From Candidatus Nanoarchaeia archaeon (GTDB lineage: Archaea; Nanobdellota; Nanobdellia; Woesearchaeales; WJIZ01): a stretch of 64,000 nucleotides of DNA. The position numbers were made by a program, and so were the translations under genes. The notes beneath the pieces were generated by a model that was given only the letters and a program-made list of their open reading frames with translations, did not search any database and had not been told where the DNA came from. The stretch is taken from NCBI GenBank assembly GCA_028279765.1, contig JANQND010000002.1, forward strand, positions 1-64,000, in the 5' to 3' direction. Positions 19,483 through 29,789 of this stretch are shown here, piece after piece. Numbering within the stretch: position 1 is the first letter of the stretch; the number at the start of each line of letters is the position of its first letter.

Positions 19483-20576
19483 TTTTGATTTTCCTTGTAC
19501 CACTGCAACGTCCTTATTATGCCCTCCTCCAGCGTTACCTGAGGTTTATAGTTCAGAAGGGTTTTGGCTTTTTCTATTGAAGGGCATCTTCGGATAGGAT
19601 TGTCTGTCAAATAGTCCTTATCATTGCTCTTTTTTCTTTGCACGGAAACATCAATAGCGAATAACTCTTTTCCCTTATCCCTAATCAGTTGAGCAAGCTC
19701 AAGCATCGATACTTCCGGCTTTTCAATTCCTATGTTAAATGCTTCTCCGTCATGATCAGATAACAGGGCTGAAAAATATCCTCCTATAGCATCACTGATA
19801 TAACAAAAAGTTCGCTTAGGGCTTCCGTCAGAAAGTAATACAATATCGTTCTCTTCTAGCACGTTTTTACAGAAATCCGGAATCACCCTTTTGTCATCTA
19901 TGGATAAACCCGGGCCATAGTTATTGAATGGCCTGACAATCTTAATGGGAACATGGTATACTTTATGGAAATTAACGCTAAGCGTCTCGCCATACCTCTT
20001 TGACTCGTCGTAACAGGCCCTCGGCCCGGTGGAAGACACTAATCCCCTAAAGTCTTCTGTTGTAGGAATTTCTTCAGCAGGAGGGTCTCCGTAGATCTCA
20101 CTGGAAGAGAAAAAAAGGATACTACTTACTCCTTTGCCTCCCTTAATTTGATTCTTGCAAAACTCTAAAATGTTTCTCAGGCCATTAACGTTCGCGTCCA
20201 TAGTTTCTATGGGGTATTGGCGGTAATACAAAGGTGATGCTATAGAAGCAGCATGAATAATATAATCAACATCATGATGCCCGTTGTAATCGAAAGTGAC
20301 GCTATCTGTTTTAATGGCGGTAAAGTGATCTTTCTTTTCAAGTGTAATGAGCCATTCAGGCTTTCCCCTTATGAAATTATCAATACAGACGACTTTGCAG
20401 GGAGTGCTGAATATTGTTTCATTGGCATACAGAAGAGTTTGTATAAGATAATATCCTAAAAAACCACCGCCTCCGGTAATGATAATCTTCTTGCCTTCCA
20501 GCTGCTTAATTTTATCTTTTAGTCCGCAGGTAATCTCTTTTAGATCATTTTCTACAATACTACTCTGCTGCCACAT
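19479..20576 (-). CDS. SDR, UDP-glucuronate decarboxylase-like
   Basis: IIITGGGGFLGYYLIQTL, HAASIASPLYYRQYPIETMDANVNGLRNILEF, GPRACYDESKRYGETL. Confidence 0.85.
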   Translation of the reverse strand: MWQQSSIVENDLKEITCGLKDKIKQLEGKKIIITGGGGFLGYYLIQTLLYANETIFSTPCKVVCIDNFIRGKPEWLITLEKKDHFTAIKTDSVTFDYNGHHDVDYIIHAASIASPLYYRQYPIETMDANVNGLRNILEFCKNQIKGGKGVSSILFFSSSEIYGDPPAEEIPTTEDFRGLVSSTGPRACYDESKRYGETLSVNFHKVYHVPIKIVRPFNNYGPGLSIDDKRVIPDFCKNVLEENDIVLLSDGSPKRTFCYISDAIGGYFSALLSDHDGEAFNIGIEKPEVSMLELAQLIRDKGKELFAIDVSVQRKKSNDKDYLTDNPIRRCPSIEKAKTLLNYKPQVTLEEGIIRTLQWYKENQK

Positions 20577-20614
20577 CGTATTTCAATCCCCACCCAGAAT
20601 CTTTAGCACTTGTG

Positions 20615-21544
20615 TTATGAAGTGTTCTTCAGATGATATTTAAATGTTTCTTCAAGTCCATCAGAAAAATTAACCAGAGCCTCCCAGTCCAATATTTTTT
20701 TTGCTTTGTGACCATCGCAACAGAGATAAAAAATTTCATTTTCCGGGTAGGGCTTAGTAAAGGATGCCAGTCCTTTAGCGTCCATTATTTCCTCGAGATA
20801 TTCAACCATATTTCGAACAGAATGGGTTTTGGTTGAGCCGATATTAATGTGCTGGAAAGGGTCTTTTGCTTTGGGAATAGCCTTTACTGCACACAAGTAT
20901 GCTCGTGCAATATCCCCTACATAGGTCCAGTTCCATTGCTGAAGGCCAGGACTCAAATCTATTTTTTCTTTCTTCATGAATGTATCAATGAGCATATTCA
21001 CGAGTTTAGTATTGTCTTTTGGGCCATAAACCGGCGAAAGCCGAAGATTGATGATTTTAATACCATAAGAATGTGCATACTGCTCTGAGACTATTGAGCC
21101 TGCTGTTTTTGTAGCAGCGTATAAGTTATAGGGACTCAGTTCGAAAGCCTCATTAATTGGTTGCTTATGAGGTGCGTATTCAAAGCAGGTTCCGGTGGTA
21201 ATCAAATAAGGAACGTTGTTAATTCTTATTTCCTCCAATAACCTGGATGTAAGCCCTACGTTCGATTGGATCAGTTCTTCTGCTTGCTCTCGTGAACTAT
21301 GGTGCTTCGTGTATGCTGCAGCAATATGTACTACTGCATCAACCTTATTGTCACTGAATGCTTTACTGATATTCTCTTTATCAAGATCAACAATTTTTAC
21401 TTTTTCAAGGGTATCCTGAATCCTCCACAGATTTGAATCTTCTCGTATCGTAATGATCACTGAGTATCCTTCATCCAGTAATTCTCTGAGAACATAGCTA
21501 CCTATGAATCCTGTTGCACCAGTAAGAAGTACGGTTTGGATCAT
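20615..21544 (-). CDS. SDR, nucleotide-sugar epimerase/reductase (RfbJ/CDP-abequose synthase-like)
   Basis: MIQTVLLTGATGFIGSYVLRELL, TTGTCFEYAPHKQPINE, YAATKTAGS; next to rfbF; internal start chosen 2 nt after the rfbF stop. Confidence 0.72.
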   Translation of the reverse strand: MIQTVLLTGATGFIGSYVLRELLDEGYSVIITIREDSNLWRIQDTLEKVKIVDLDKENISKAFSDNKVDAVVHIAAAYTKHHSSREQAEELIQSNVGLTSRLLEEIRINNVPYLITTGTCFEYAPHKQPINEAFELSPYNLYAATKTAGSIVSEQYAHSYGIKIINLRLSPVYGPKDNTKLVNMLIDTFMKKEKIDLSPGLQQWNWTYVGDIARAYLCAVKAIPKAKDPFQHINIGSTKTHSVRNMVEYLEEIMDAKGLASFTKPYPENEIFYLCCDGHKAKKILDWEALVNFSDGLEETFKYHLKNTS

Positions 21545-21545
21545 T

Positions 21546-22307
21546 TCACCAGATTTTCCAGGGTGGATTATTTTCCCACATCTTTGATAAGTCTGAATAA
21601 TCTTTGTAGGTATCCATGGGGTGCCAGAATCCCCTATGCTCATAGAGTGCTGCCTGCCTGCGCTTGGAAAGTGCTGGCAAAACATCTGATTCAAACATGC
21701 AGTCGGTCTCTATACAGTCAAAGAACTCTTTTTTGCAAACCATGAAACCGGCATTCACAAGGTCCTTCATCCTTGGTTTTTCATCAAAATCGAGGATTTC
21801 TCCTTTTTCCATCTTTATTAAGCCGTATTTACTGAAAGGATGCACTCCGCTAATAGTCACGACTTTATTCATTTTTCTATGAAAGTCGACAAGCTTGTTT
21901 ATGTCAATATCAGCAACGCCATCCCCATAGGTCAGCATAAATTCATCATCATCAATATATTTTTGTATCTTTTTAACTCTTCCACCGGTAAGCGTCTCTA
22001 AGCCCGTTTCTGCAAAAGTAATGTTCCAGTTTTCTTTATGGTGTCCCGTATGCTTTGTTATTTTTGAGGTCTGCAAATCGAGAGAAAAATCGTAGGCGTT
22101 CCAATCATATTCCATGAAGAATTCTTTTATCATTTTGCCTTTATATCCAAGGCAAAGAATAAAATCATTAAAGCCGTATTGTGAGTATATCTTCATGATG
22201 TGCCAAAGGATTGGCTTCCCTCCAATCTCGACCAGGGGCTTTGGTTTGTACTCCGTTTCCTCCCTTAGCCTGGTCCCCTTTCCTCCGCACAGGATAACTA
22301 CCTTCAT
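21546..22307 (-). CDS. rfbF: Glucose-1-phosphate cytidylyltransferase
   Basis: MKVVILCGGKGTRLREETEYKPKPLVEIGGKPILWHIMKIYSQYGFNDFILCLGYKG; LTGGRVKKIQKYI; GFWHPMDTYKD. Confidence 0.93.
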   Translation of the reverse strand: MKVVILCGGKGTRLREETEYKPKPLVEIGGKPILWHIMKIYSQYGFNDFILCLGYKGKMIKEFFMEYDWNAYDFSLDLQTSKITKHTGHHKENWNITFAETGLETLTGGRVKKIQKYIDDDEFMLTYGDGVADIDINKLVDFHRKMNKVVTISGVHPFSKYGLIKMEKGEILDFDEKPRMKDLVNAGFMVCKKEFFDCIETDCMFESDVLPALSKRRQAALYEHRGFWHPMDTYKDYSDLSKMWENNPPWKIW

Positions 22308-22425
22308 CTATCCTTGCTAACTGTTTTCTTTTTTTAAGTGTTATGATTTGTATTCAGAGGGACAGAGAGGATTTGATAGAAGGATAAGCCTTTTAAATAT
22401 TCGTCAATTTTCTTGCGCTACATCT

Positions 22426-23160
22426 ATGAAATATAAACTCTCTTTATCCATTCCGCATTATAATGAAGAAACAAATGTAGGAGTTACCATTCCCCGGATA
22501 TTCCGGGTTTTTTCTAAAGCCAAGATTCCTCTTGAGATTGTCGCGGTAAACAATGGCTCAAAGGACAATACTCTCCAGGCTCTCAAAAATCTGCAGAAGA
22601 AGTACAAGAACCTAAAAATTGTTTCTATTAGGGAAAACCAGGGTTTTGGCGGGGGAATTCTTGCAGGTCTCAAGAGATGCTCTGCAGAATATGTGGGGTT
22701 TACCTGCGCTGACGAGCAAATCGCTGCAGAAGACATACTCAAATTATATCAGACTCTTGTTAGCAGGAAGTTAGACATCGCAAAAACGAACAGGATCGTT
22801 CGCAATGATGGTTCTATGAGATTTTTGTACTCCAGATTATTCAATACGATGTGCTCGCTTCTTTTTGGGGTGTATGTAAGGGATATTAATGGGTATCCCG
22901 TTCTGATGAAAAAATCTCTCTTCGAATCCATGAAGTTATACAAAAAAGATTGGATGATAAATATGGAAATGCTTGTTAAATCGCGCAGGCTTGGAGCATC
23001 GCACGGAGAAATAGACGTCATCTTTCACAAGCGCAAGCTTGGAACATCACACATCAAGGTTGCTACTCTTTTTGGATTTTTTTATGAGGTCCTGAAGCTA
23101 TTCGTAGAGTGCCATTTCTTAAATAAATGCAGGGTAGTGCGGAAAAAAGAAGTGTTGTGA
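22426..23160 (+). CDS. Family 2 glycosyltransferase
   Basis: KLSLSIPHYNEETNVGVTI, VAVNNGSKDNTLQAL, GFTCADEQIAAEDI; start placed at MKYKLS. Confidence 0.85.
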   Translation: MKYKLSLSIPHYNEETNVGVTIPRIFRVFSKAKIPLEIVAVNNGSKDNTLQALKNLQKKYKNLKIVSIRENQGFGGGILAGLKRCSAEYVGFTCADEQIAAEDILKLYQTLVSRKLDIAKTNRIVRNDGSMRFLYSRLFNTMCSLLFGVYVRDINGYPVLMKKSLFESMKLYKKDWMINMEMLVKSRRLGASHGEIDVIFHKRKLGTSHIKVATLFGFFYEVLKLFVECHFLNKCRVVRKKEVL

Positions 23161-23247
23161 ATAGTGGCTATTTGTCTGGTGTTTTAGTTCTGCTTTCTAT
23201 CTAATAAATAGGCTTTGGCTAAGAATAGGAGCAATGAATAAAATAGT

Positions 23248-25083
23248 CTACGCAACACGGAGAAGGACGAGCGTCTGGGTACTGTGAACCATAGAAAAGA
23301 GTCTCGAATCAAGCAGGCCCTGGACTTTCTCATTGACCATTTCCAGTCCGAATTTGCGCACTGCTCTCTGGTCTATAAGGACATATTGGTATTCTTTTTG
23401 GTTCAGCCATTGATGAAGGTCAGTAGGGGATTGGTTTATTGAAGTTTTGCGATATTCCAGAGAGTCTTTACACCACTCACAGCTGTACATGTCAAAACCA
23501 AGAACATATCCATTTTGGTAAAAAGTGAATATGGGAGTGTTCATAGGAAGATTCTGCGACAACCAGGCGTAATCCTGAAGCTCATTATATGTATTCCATC
23601 CCAGTCCGGCAGGCCAGACCGCTGTATTAACTGAATATTTTTGATGCGCAGAAGTAAGAATCACCCCTGCAATAACAATAGCTACTACTGCTAACTTATA
23701 TCGCTTAAAAATCGAGAGAAGAGACTCAAATCCGATACCTGCAAGGATTGAGCCAAAAAGAGCGAAAAGCATCCAAAACCGAAAACCAAAGAAGCCAACC
23801 GGGAGGTTAAAGGTTACACTATTAAATCCAAGGAAAGTAAGTATTGCGCAAATAATAGCGATAAACATCCATGAATGTTCCTTCAATTTCCCTCTATGCT
23901 GCATAAGAAAGATACCAAGAATGCCAATGATAATTAAGAAGCTGACAAAGGCACCAATCCCAATAGGGTTATTAATCATATTGGTGTGCTGAGCAAAAAA
24001 GATTTCCTGAAAGGAATATGCCCGGGTAGCGGTTCCGCTGTTCTGAGGAAAGGCAGCTTGGATAAAGGAGAGAAAGGATTGGCCACCTTGACCGCTGTCC
24101 AGGCCGGATCCTGTGCTGCCTCCCACTTGTGCGCGGATCATGCCCTCATAATGATTAAACCACCAAATAAGGGAGAGGACGTATCCTCCTATAACTCCCA
24201 GGATAATATTCCACTTAATTTTTCTTGAAGTTAAACAATAGACTAATACAAAAGCAAGATACAATACAAGGAATTTTAATGGTTGGGTAGGTTGAACCAG
24301 CCAGGTGCTTGCAACAGTGAGAACACTAGCTACAATCCATTTTTTTTCATCTAAGCTGCGTACAAGGCAATAGAGCGCGACAATGAAGAGGGTGACAACA
24401 AGGGAGTGTGCCCATATAAAATGGCTTAGATATGAAGGAATTGAGAAGAGTACAAATGTTGAGAACAGGGCTAATGTTTTTTTATTGGTAAATCGAGTAA
24501 CGAAGAAATAGAAAAAGAGTATACTTAGCGCGATTATCAAATTGTTAAAAAAAGACATGGTCCATTTTATAGATGGAGAAGTCTGGTGGAGTATTCCCAT
24601 TATAATGCCGTATGCAGGAGGGTAAGGGTTCATATATTGAACAGTATCTGCAGGAGGTATTGCTTTCTCAACGCTAACATATTTGATTCCTATCGCGTGA
24701 TTCCAGGGGTCATCATCCTCTAGCCAGGGATAACTAAAGGATCCTTTGTTATAGACTCCAAGAGTACAGAGAGCAAGAAGAAGTACGATAAGAGCAAATA
24801 AGTTGGATTTAGTTAATTTGGGAGTTGAAAAAGAGAGTACGAATTTTCCTTTGATTAACGAGTATACAGGAATAGCGAGAGAGAGAGCAAGAAATAGTCT
24901 CCAATCCAGGGGAATTCCTATAAGGCCGAAAAGAACACCAATAAATGAAAATGCTGCAAGCCCAAGGCCCAATCTGAGGGAGTGCCTCTCAAAGGAATGG
25001 TACTTGCCCTTTAGAAAAAAGTCCATACTAAAGCCAAGGCCGTAAGTGTAAATGAAGAAGAGACAAATTGTTGCAATACTCAT
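23248..25083 (-). CDS. Large multi-pass membrane protein, probable membrane glycosyltransferase
   Basis: ~12 hydrophobic segments, loop motif WLEDDDPWNHAIGIKY, soluble C-terminal tail. Confidence 0.6.
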   Translation of the reverse strand: MSIATICLFFIYTYGLGFSMDFFLKGKYHSFERHSLRLGLGLAAFSFIGVLFGLIGIPLDWRLFLALSLAIPVYSLIKGKFVLSFSTPKLTKSNLFALIVLLLALCTLGVYNKGSFSYPWLEDDDPWNHAIGIKYVSVEKAIPPADTVQYMNPYPPAYGIIMGILHQTSPSIKWTMSFFNNLIIALSILFFYFFVTRFTNKKTLALFSTFVLFSIPSYLSHFIWAHSLVVTLFIVALYCLVRSLDEKKWIVASVLTVASTWLVQPTQPLKFLVLYLAFVLVYCLTSRKIKWNIILGVIGGYVLSLIWWFNHYEGMIRAQVGGSTGSGLDSGQGGQSFLSFIQAAFPQNSGTATRAYSFQEIFFAQHTNMINNPIGIGAFVSFLIIIGILGIFLMQHRGKLKEHSWMFIAIICAILTFLGFNSVTFNLPVGFFGFRFWMLFALFGSILAGIGFESLLSIFKRYKLAVVAIVIAGVILTSAHQKYSVNTAVWPAGLGWNTYNELQDYAWLSQNLPMNTPIFTFYQNGYVLGFDMYSCEWCKDSLEYRKTSINQSPTDLHQWLNQKEYQYVLIDQRAVRKFGLEMVNEKVQGLLDSRLFSMVHSTQTLVLLRVA

Positions 25084-25270
25084 GAAATTTCCCCAAGTGA
25101 CTTAATTAAAAACTGTTTAAATAGTTTTTCTTTTAGATTAGATCTGCCTGAATAGTACCAGTCGCCTACACGAAGATAATAGAAGGAAGGTCCGTCCCAT
25201 GCTCACACAGACCCTGCTACGATGCCTGAAGTAGAAACCTATTTAAACGATTCTTGCACTATGACAGCGT

Positions 25271-26170
25271 ATGAAAGTGCTAATTAGTATTCCTGCATAT
25301 AATGAGGAAAAAACTATTGGGAAGGTATTAAGCAGTATCCATACTGTTATGAAAAAGGTAAATCTCTCTTATGAGATTGTTGTAGTAAATGATGGCTCTA
25401 CGGATAAAACTGCTAAGGTTGCAAAGGAGCATAGAGCAAAAGTATATTCCCATGTCACCAATAGGGGCCTAGCTAGTACGTTTAGAACTGAGATGAAAAT
25501 TGCGCTTGAAAAAAATCCTGAAATCATTGTGCATACCGACGCAGATGGACAATATAGAGCAGAAGAAATCCCAAAACTGATCAAGCCGATCATCGATAAG
25601 AAAGCAGACTTAGTATTGGGGTCTCGATTCAGAGGAAAAATTGAATCTATGCCGCTCATAAAAAGATGGGGAAATAAAGCATTTTCCAATGTAGTATCCC
25701 ACATAAGCCGACAAAAAATTAGTGATGCACAAACTGGTTTTCGCGCATTTATTCTTCCTGTAGCCAGGGAGATTAAGACTATTTCGAATTTCACCTACAC
25801 TCAGGAACAAATCATAAAAGCTGCTCAATCACAATTCAGGATTATAGAGGTTCCTATTGCGTTTGATCGCAGAGGCGGAAACACAAAAAGCAGACTCATG
25901 AAGGGGCCATTTGAATTCGCTGTGAAAGCAGGGGTAAATCTTCTCAGAATTTATCGCGATTATGATCCAATAAAATTTTTTGGAATCTTCGGCTCGTTTT
26001 TTTTAGGGGTAGGGGTTGCACTAGGGATCTGGATATCCATTTCAGTTCTCTTAACGGGAACTGCGGGAGGGATACCTAGAGTGATTCTCTCGGTGCTGTT
26101 CTTGATCACCGGCATACAGATAATAATATTTGGTTTTCTGGCAGACATGGTAAAAGAGAGGACGCAATGA
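25271..26170 (+). CDS. Family 2 glycosyltransferase (DPM1/GtrB-like)
   Basis: VLISIPAYNEEKTIGKVLSSI, VNDGSTDKTAKVA, IVHTDADGQYRAEEIPKLI, LGSRF; two C-terminal TM helices. Confidence 0.92.
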   Translation: MKVLISIPAYNEEKTIGKVLSSIHTVMKKVNLSYEIVVVNDGSTDKTAKVAKEHRAKVYSHVTNRGLASTFRTEMKIALEKNPEIIVHTDADGQYRAEEIPKLIKPIIDKKADLVLGSRFRGKIESMPLIKRWGNKAFSNVVSHISRQKISDAQTGFRAFILPVAREIKTISNFTYTQEQIIKAAQSQFRIIEVPIAFDRRGGNTKSRLMKGPFEFAVKAGVNLLRIYRDYDPIKFFGIFGSFFLGVGVALGIWISISVLLTGTAGGIPRVILSVLFLITGIQIIIFGFLADMVKERTQ

Positions 26171-26706
26171 AAAGAAGTCCGGTAAAAAGTGTATTCAGGA
26201 TCCTCTCTCATGTGGTTTTCGGTACACGAAGATACACTGATAAATGTCTTCGGGACCTTGCCGCAAGAACAAAAGGAAAAACTATCCTTGAGCTGGGCAG
26301 CGGGAAAAAAGAAGGAGGAAAACAATATTATTCCGGGAAAAGATTCTTTGATTCTTCAAATACGTTTATCCAAACGGACATCAATCCTTCTTACGGGCAT
26401 AAAGTTGTTGATGCCACTAAAATGAAGTATAAAGAGGAATTCGACATCATTCTCTGCATGAATGTGCTTGAGCATGTCTTCGACTTTCAAGTTGCTGTGA
26501 ATAACATGTATAAAGCGATAAAAAAAGGAGGGAAAGTTGCAATTTTCGTTCCTGCAATGTATCCCTTGCATGATGAGCCGCATGATTACTGGAGGTTTAC
26601 CGAGCACTCTCTTCGAAGAGTTCTTTCAGCATTTCGCAAAGTAAGAGTTCAAAACTCAGGGATACGCCCTCTTCCTTTTGCATACTATGTTGAAGCAGTC
26701 AAGTAA
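26167..26706 (+). CDS. Class I SAM-dependent methyltransferase
   Basis: TILELGSGKKEGG, DIILCMNVLEHVFDFQVAVNNMYKAIKKGGKVAIFVP; 4-nt overlap with preceding gene. Confidence 0.85.
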   Translation: MKRSPVKSVFRILSHVVFGTRRYTDKCLRDLAARTKGKTILELGSGKKEGGKQYYSGKRFFDSSNTFIQTDINPSYGHKVVDATKMKYKEEFDIILCMNVLEHVFDFQVAVNNMYKAIKKGGKVAIFVPAMYPLHDEPHDYWRFTEHSLRRVLSAFRKVRVQNSGIRPLPFAYYVEAVK

Positions 26707-27625
26707 ATATCTTTCTCCCTCTAAATAATTTCTTCATAGAGACTGGTCCTAAGATAAGCAAGTAAATCATTTCGATGGCTCTATCGACAACAGAGACCAG
26801 CAATCCTGATGAAAAGCTGTTTTTTAGTAAAGTAGAGAAATATGCAACGCTTGCTTCTTTAATGCCAAGTGAAGCTGGGGTGATCGTAATTAGCGAAGAG
26901 AGTGCAGATATCAATGCCAGAAGCAAGGCAACTGCAAACGAAGGTGCAATTCCAAAGATCAGGAGGATGAAATAGAAACGAAGGCCGATGGCTAAACACA
27001 ATAGGACATCCAGTAAAAGCAATAAAACAAGTATCAGTTTATGGCGACGGATTTCATCCCAGCCTGTAAGCATTTTATTAAGTGATTTCATGAGCCAATG
27101 GGATCGTGAAGATTTTGGCGCACGGATAATGATGCATGCTGAAGTTCCGAGTAAAATAGAAATAAAAAAAGTTAGCAGTACTATTGAAGCTGTCTGCTGT
27201 GTTAAATAGAGAAAGAGGAGCAAACCTAACCCTATGAGAGAAGTAGCAAGGAACAAGACAATATAGAGCGCGCTTAATGTTGACAAAAAAAGAGAATAGG
27301 AAAAAGTGTAGTGCTTTTTGAGATAATATGCCCTCAGGGCTGCTCCTCCTCTAAAAGGAGTAAGGTAGTTGCCAAAGGTAGTGAGATTTGCAAGCGTAAA
27401 ACTTTCGCCAAAGGGGAGTCGTATGTTAAATGGCACAAGGAGAAGTTTTATCTTCAGGGCATTAATCATGCTCGTTAAAAAAACAAAGAGGAATACTGCT
27501 GCAAGTAAAAATGGATGATGAAAAATCTTCTGGAATTCAACAAGGTCATTTTTTACTGTAATGGTAAGTAAGAATAGGAAAAGAAGAATTGAAATAGAAA
27601 TCCAGGTCTTTTTTGATTTCATCAT
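26699..27625 (-). CDS. Lysylphosphatidylglycerol synthase TM-region/UPF0104 family membrane protein
   Basis: TNLTTFGNYLTPFRGGAALRAYYLKKHY and LITITPASLGIKEASVAYFS motifs, multi-TM. Confidence 0.83.
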   Translation of the reverse strand: MMKSKKTWISISILLFLFLLTITVKNDLVEFQKIFHHPFLLAAVFLFVFLTSMINALKIKLLLVPFNIRLPFGESFTLANLTTFGNYLTPFRGGAALRAYYLKKHYTFSYSLFLSTLSALYIVLFLATSLIGLGLLLFLYLTQQTASIVLLTFFISILLGTSACIIIRAPKSSRSHWLMKSLNKMLTGWDEIRRHKLILVLLLLLDVLLCLAIGLRFYFILLIFGIAPSFAVALLLALISALSSLITITPASLGIKEASVAYFSTLLKNSFSSGLLVSVVDRAIEMIYLLILGPVSMKKLFRGRKIFT

Positions 27626-28830
27626 GTGGCGTTTTGGTACTCTCTACAATACTGGGCAGCAATATGGTCCCAGACAAAGTGTTTTTTTGCATGAGCATAC
27701 GCATTCCTGGCAAGGTTCTCTCTTTTCTTTCTGTCTGTTAATAGAGCCAGCATATGCTCTGCAAGGCCCTTAGCATCTTTTTCTCTTGAAAGCAAACCCA
27801 CTTGAGGGGAAGAAATAACATCGGGGATTCCACCTGAACGTGTTCCGATTACAGGTGTTTTCGATGCCATTGCCTCCACAAAAACAACACCCTGGGTCTC
27901 GCGATCGCCGCTGCTATCAATAATGCTAGGCAGGACAAAAAGATCAGCTGCATCATAATACGCAGGGAGCTGGGAGTGGTCTATTTCCTCTGCGAAAACA
28001 ACTCGGTCAGTGATCTGAAGGCTGATTGCCTGCTTCTTAAGATCTTCAAGGAGAGGTCCTCCTCCTACGATAACGAGCCTTGATTTGGTAAAAGAGTGAA
28101 GAGTTCTCGCGTAAGCATCGAGAAGGTAGCGATGCCCTTTCTTCTCTACGAGGCGGCCTACACTTAGTATCAGAAGCTCACCATTGGGGCAAAGCTTCTT
28201 CTTAATTTTTTTCGAGCCTGTAATGGTTGGATGGAACACACTCATATCTACGCCAAGAGGCATGGTTTTGATCTTTTGAGAAAAGCCATATCCTCTGGCA
28301 ATGTTACGAAGGCCGTTCGTAAGAGCAAAGTTCCCCTTGCTTTTCTTCATGATGATATTAAGCAGGGGAACCAGGTGATATTTTCTTGAAAGAAACACTT
28401 CTCCTCCATAAATCGTTATCAGATAGGGCCTGGGCAAAAGGTACGCGGTAAAGCCCTGAGGAAAGGCCCAATGCGCATGAACAACGTCTGGCTTGAATTT
28501 TTTTATAGCCTTCCTGGCAGCTAAGTATTGAGAAAGCATGAAGGGAACGATTTGAAGTTTTGCAAGAAAGCTGTGTTTAAGGTTTGCAGGTATTCCCGGA
28601 CCGTACGCAAGTCTCTGCCATGCTGGCGGTATAAAGTATTGGAAACGGGTGACCTTGATTTCTTCAAACAGCTCACTTTTTTTTACACCTTGGTCATGTG
28701 GTGCAATAACCATAACCTCGCAGTTATGCTTTAGGAGGCTTTTTGCCAGGCTATAAGTAAACGGAGGCTGCGCATCTCCTTTGAACCGGGGAAACTTAGA
28801 GGTGAGAATTAAAACCTTCAGTTTTTTCAT
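27622..28830 (-). CDS. Family 4 glycosyltransferase
   Basis: VLILTSKFPRFKGDAQPPFTYSLAKSL, LSVGRLVEKKGHRYLLDAY, FVEAMASKTPVIGTRSGGIPDVI. Confidence 0.93.
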   Translation of the reverse strand: MKKLKVLILTSKFPRFKGDAQPPFTYSLAKSLLKHNCEVMVIAPHDQGVKKSELFEEIKVTRFQYFIPPAWQRLAYGPGIPANLKHSFLAKLQIVPFMLSQYLAARKAIKKFKPDVVHAHWAFPQGFTAYLLPRPYLITIYGGEVFLSRKYHLVPLLNIIMKKSKGNFALTNGLRNIARGYGFSQKIKTMPLGVDMSVFHPTITGSKKIKKKLCPNGELLILSVGRLVEKKGHRYLLDAYARTLHSFTKSRLVIVGGGPLLEDLKKQAISLQITDRVVFAEEIDHSQLPAYYDAADLFVLPSIIDSSGDRETQGVVFVEAMASKTPVIGTRSGGIPDVISSPQVGLLSREKDAKGLAEHMLALLTDRKKRENLARNAYAHAKKHFVWDHIAAQYCREYQNAT

Positions 28831-28853
28831 GCAGAATCTAACGGAATACTTGT

Positions 28854-29789
28854 TTATAAAACTTCTTTAAAATAGTCGATGGTGTCTTTCAGTCCCTGTT
28901 CAAGCTCAATGTTAGGCCGCCAGTTAAGCTTTTCATTTGCCAAACGAATATCAGGCTTCCGCATGATAGGATCATCCTTAGGCAGTTCTCTAAATCCAAT
29001 CTTTATTGAAGATCCAGTAAGTTCAATAACTTTCTCTGCAAGTTCAAGAACAGTAAATTCATGCGGGTTTCCCAAATTGATAGGTCCGGTAATTCCCTCC
29101 TTGTTCATCATGGAAACTATGCCTTCAACAAGGTCAGAAACATAACAGAAGCTTCGCGTTTGCCTCCCATCTCCATATGCTGTAATATCTTCACCCTTGA
29201 GTGCCTGGACAATAAAATTAGAAACCACGCGTCCGTCATTCGATGCCATCCGTGGCCCATAAGTGTTAAAAATTCGTATGACACGAATATCAACATCATG
29301 CTGCCGGTGATAGTCAAACATCAGTGTCTCTGCACATCGCTTTCCCTCATCGTAACATGCACGAATGCCAATAGGGTTTACGTTTCCCCGATATGATTCT
29401 GTCTGCGGGTGCTCCAGTGGATCACCATATACTTCGGAAGTGGATGCCTGAAGAATTCGTGCGTTATGCTTGAGGGCCATGCCAAGCATATTCGTTGTCC
29501 CCAAAACATTTGCCTTAATGGTTCGAATAGCATTATATTGATAGTGGACCGGAGATGCCGGGCAGGCAAGATTATAGATCTGGTCGATCTTTTCATTGTC
29601 AATAAAGAGCGGATTGATAATGTCATGCTCGATTAATCTGAAATTCGGGTTCTTCATCAGGTGTTCAATATTCTTTTTTGTTCCCGTAAAGAAATTATCA
29701 ACACAAATTACTCTGTTTTTCTCAATTAATGCATCACAAAGATGGCTTCCTAGAAAGCCTGCTCCTCCTGTTACAACGATGGTTTTCAT
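28854..29789 (-). CDS. UDP-glucuronate decarboxylase-like SDR
   Basis: [74 protein letters not shown]. Confidence 0.92.
   Translation of the reverse strand: MKTIVVTGGAGFLGSHLCDALIEKNRVICVDNFFTGTKKNIEHLMKNPNFRLIEHDIINPLFIDNEKIDQIYNLACPASPVHYQYNAIRTIKANVLGTTNMLGMALKHNARILQASTSEVYGDPLEHPQTESYRGNVNPIGIRACYDEGKRCAETLMFDYHRQHDVDIRVIRIFNTYGPRMASNDGRVVSNFIVQALKGEDITAYGDGRQTRSFCYVSDLVEGIVSMMNKEGITGPINLGNPHEFTVLELAEKVIELTGSSIKIGFRELPKDDPIMRKPDIRLANEKLNWRPNIELEQGLKDTIDYFKEVL

Noticed and set aside
25160-25240. Possible RNase P RNA fragment (GAAGGAAGGTCCGTCCC recalls the CR-I GAGGAAAGUCC)
   Set aside because: Only ~80 nt available before the next promoter; no CR-IV/CR-V elements seen, so resemblance is too weak to call.
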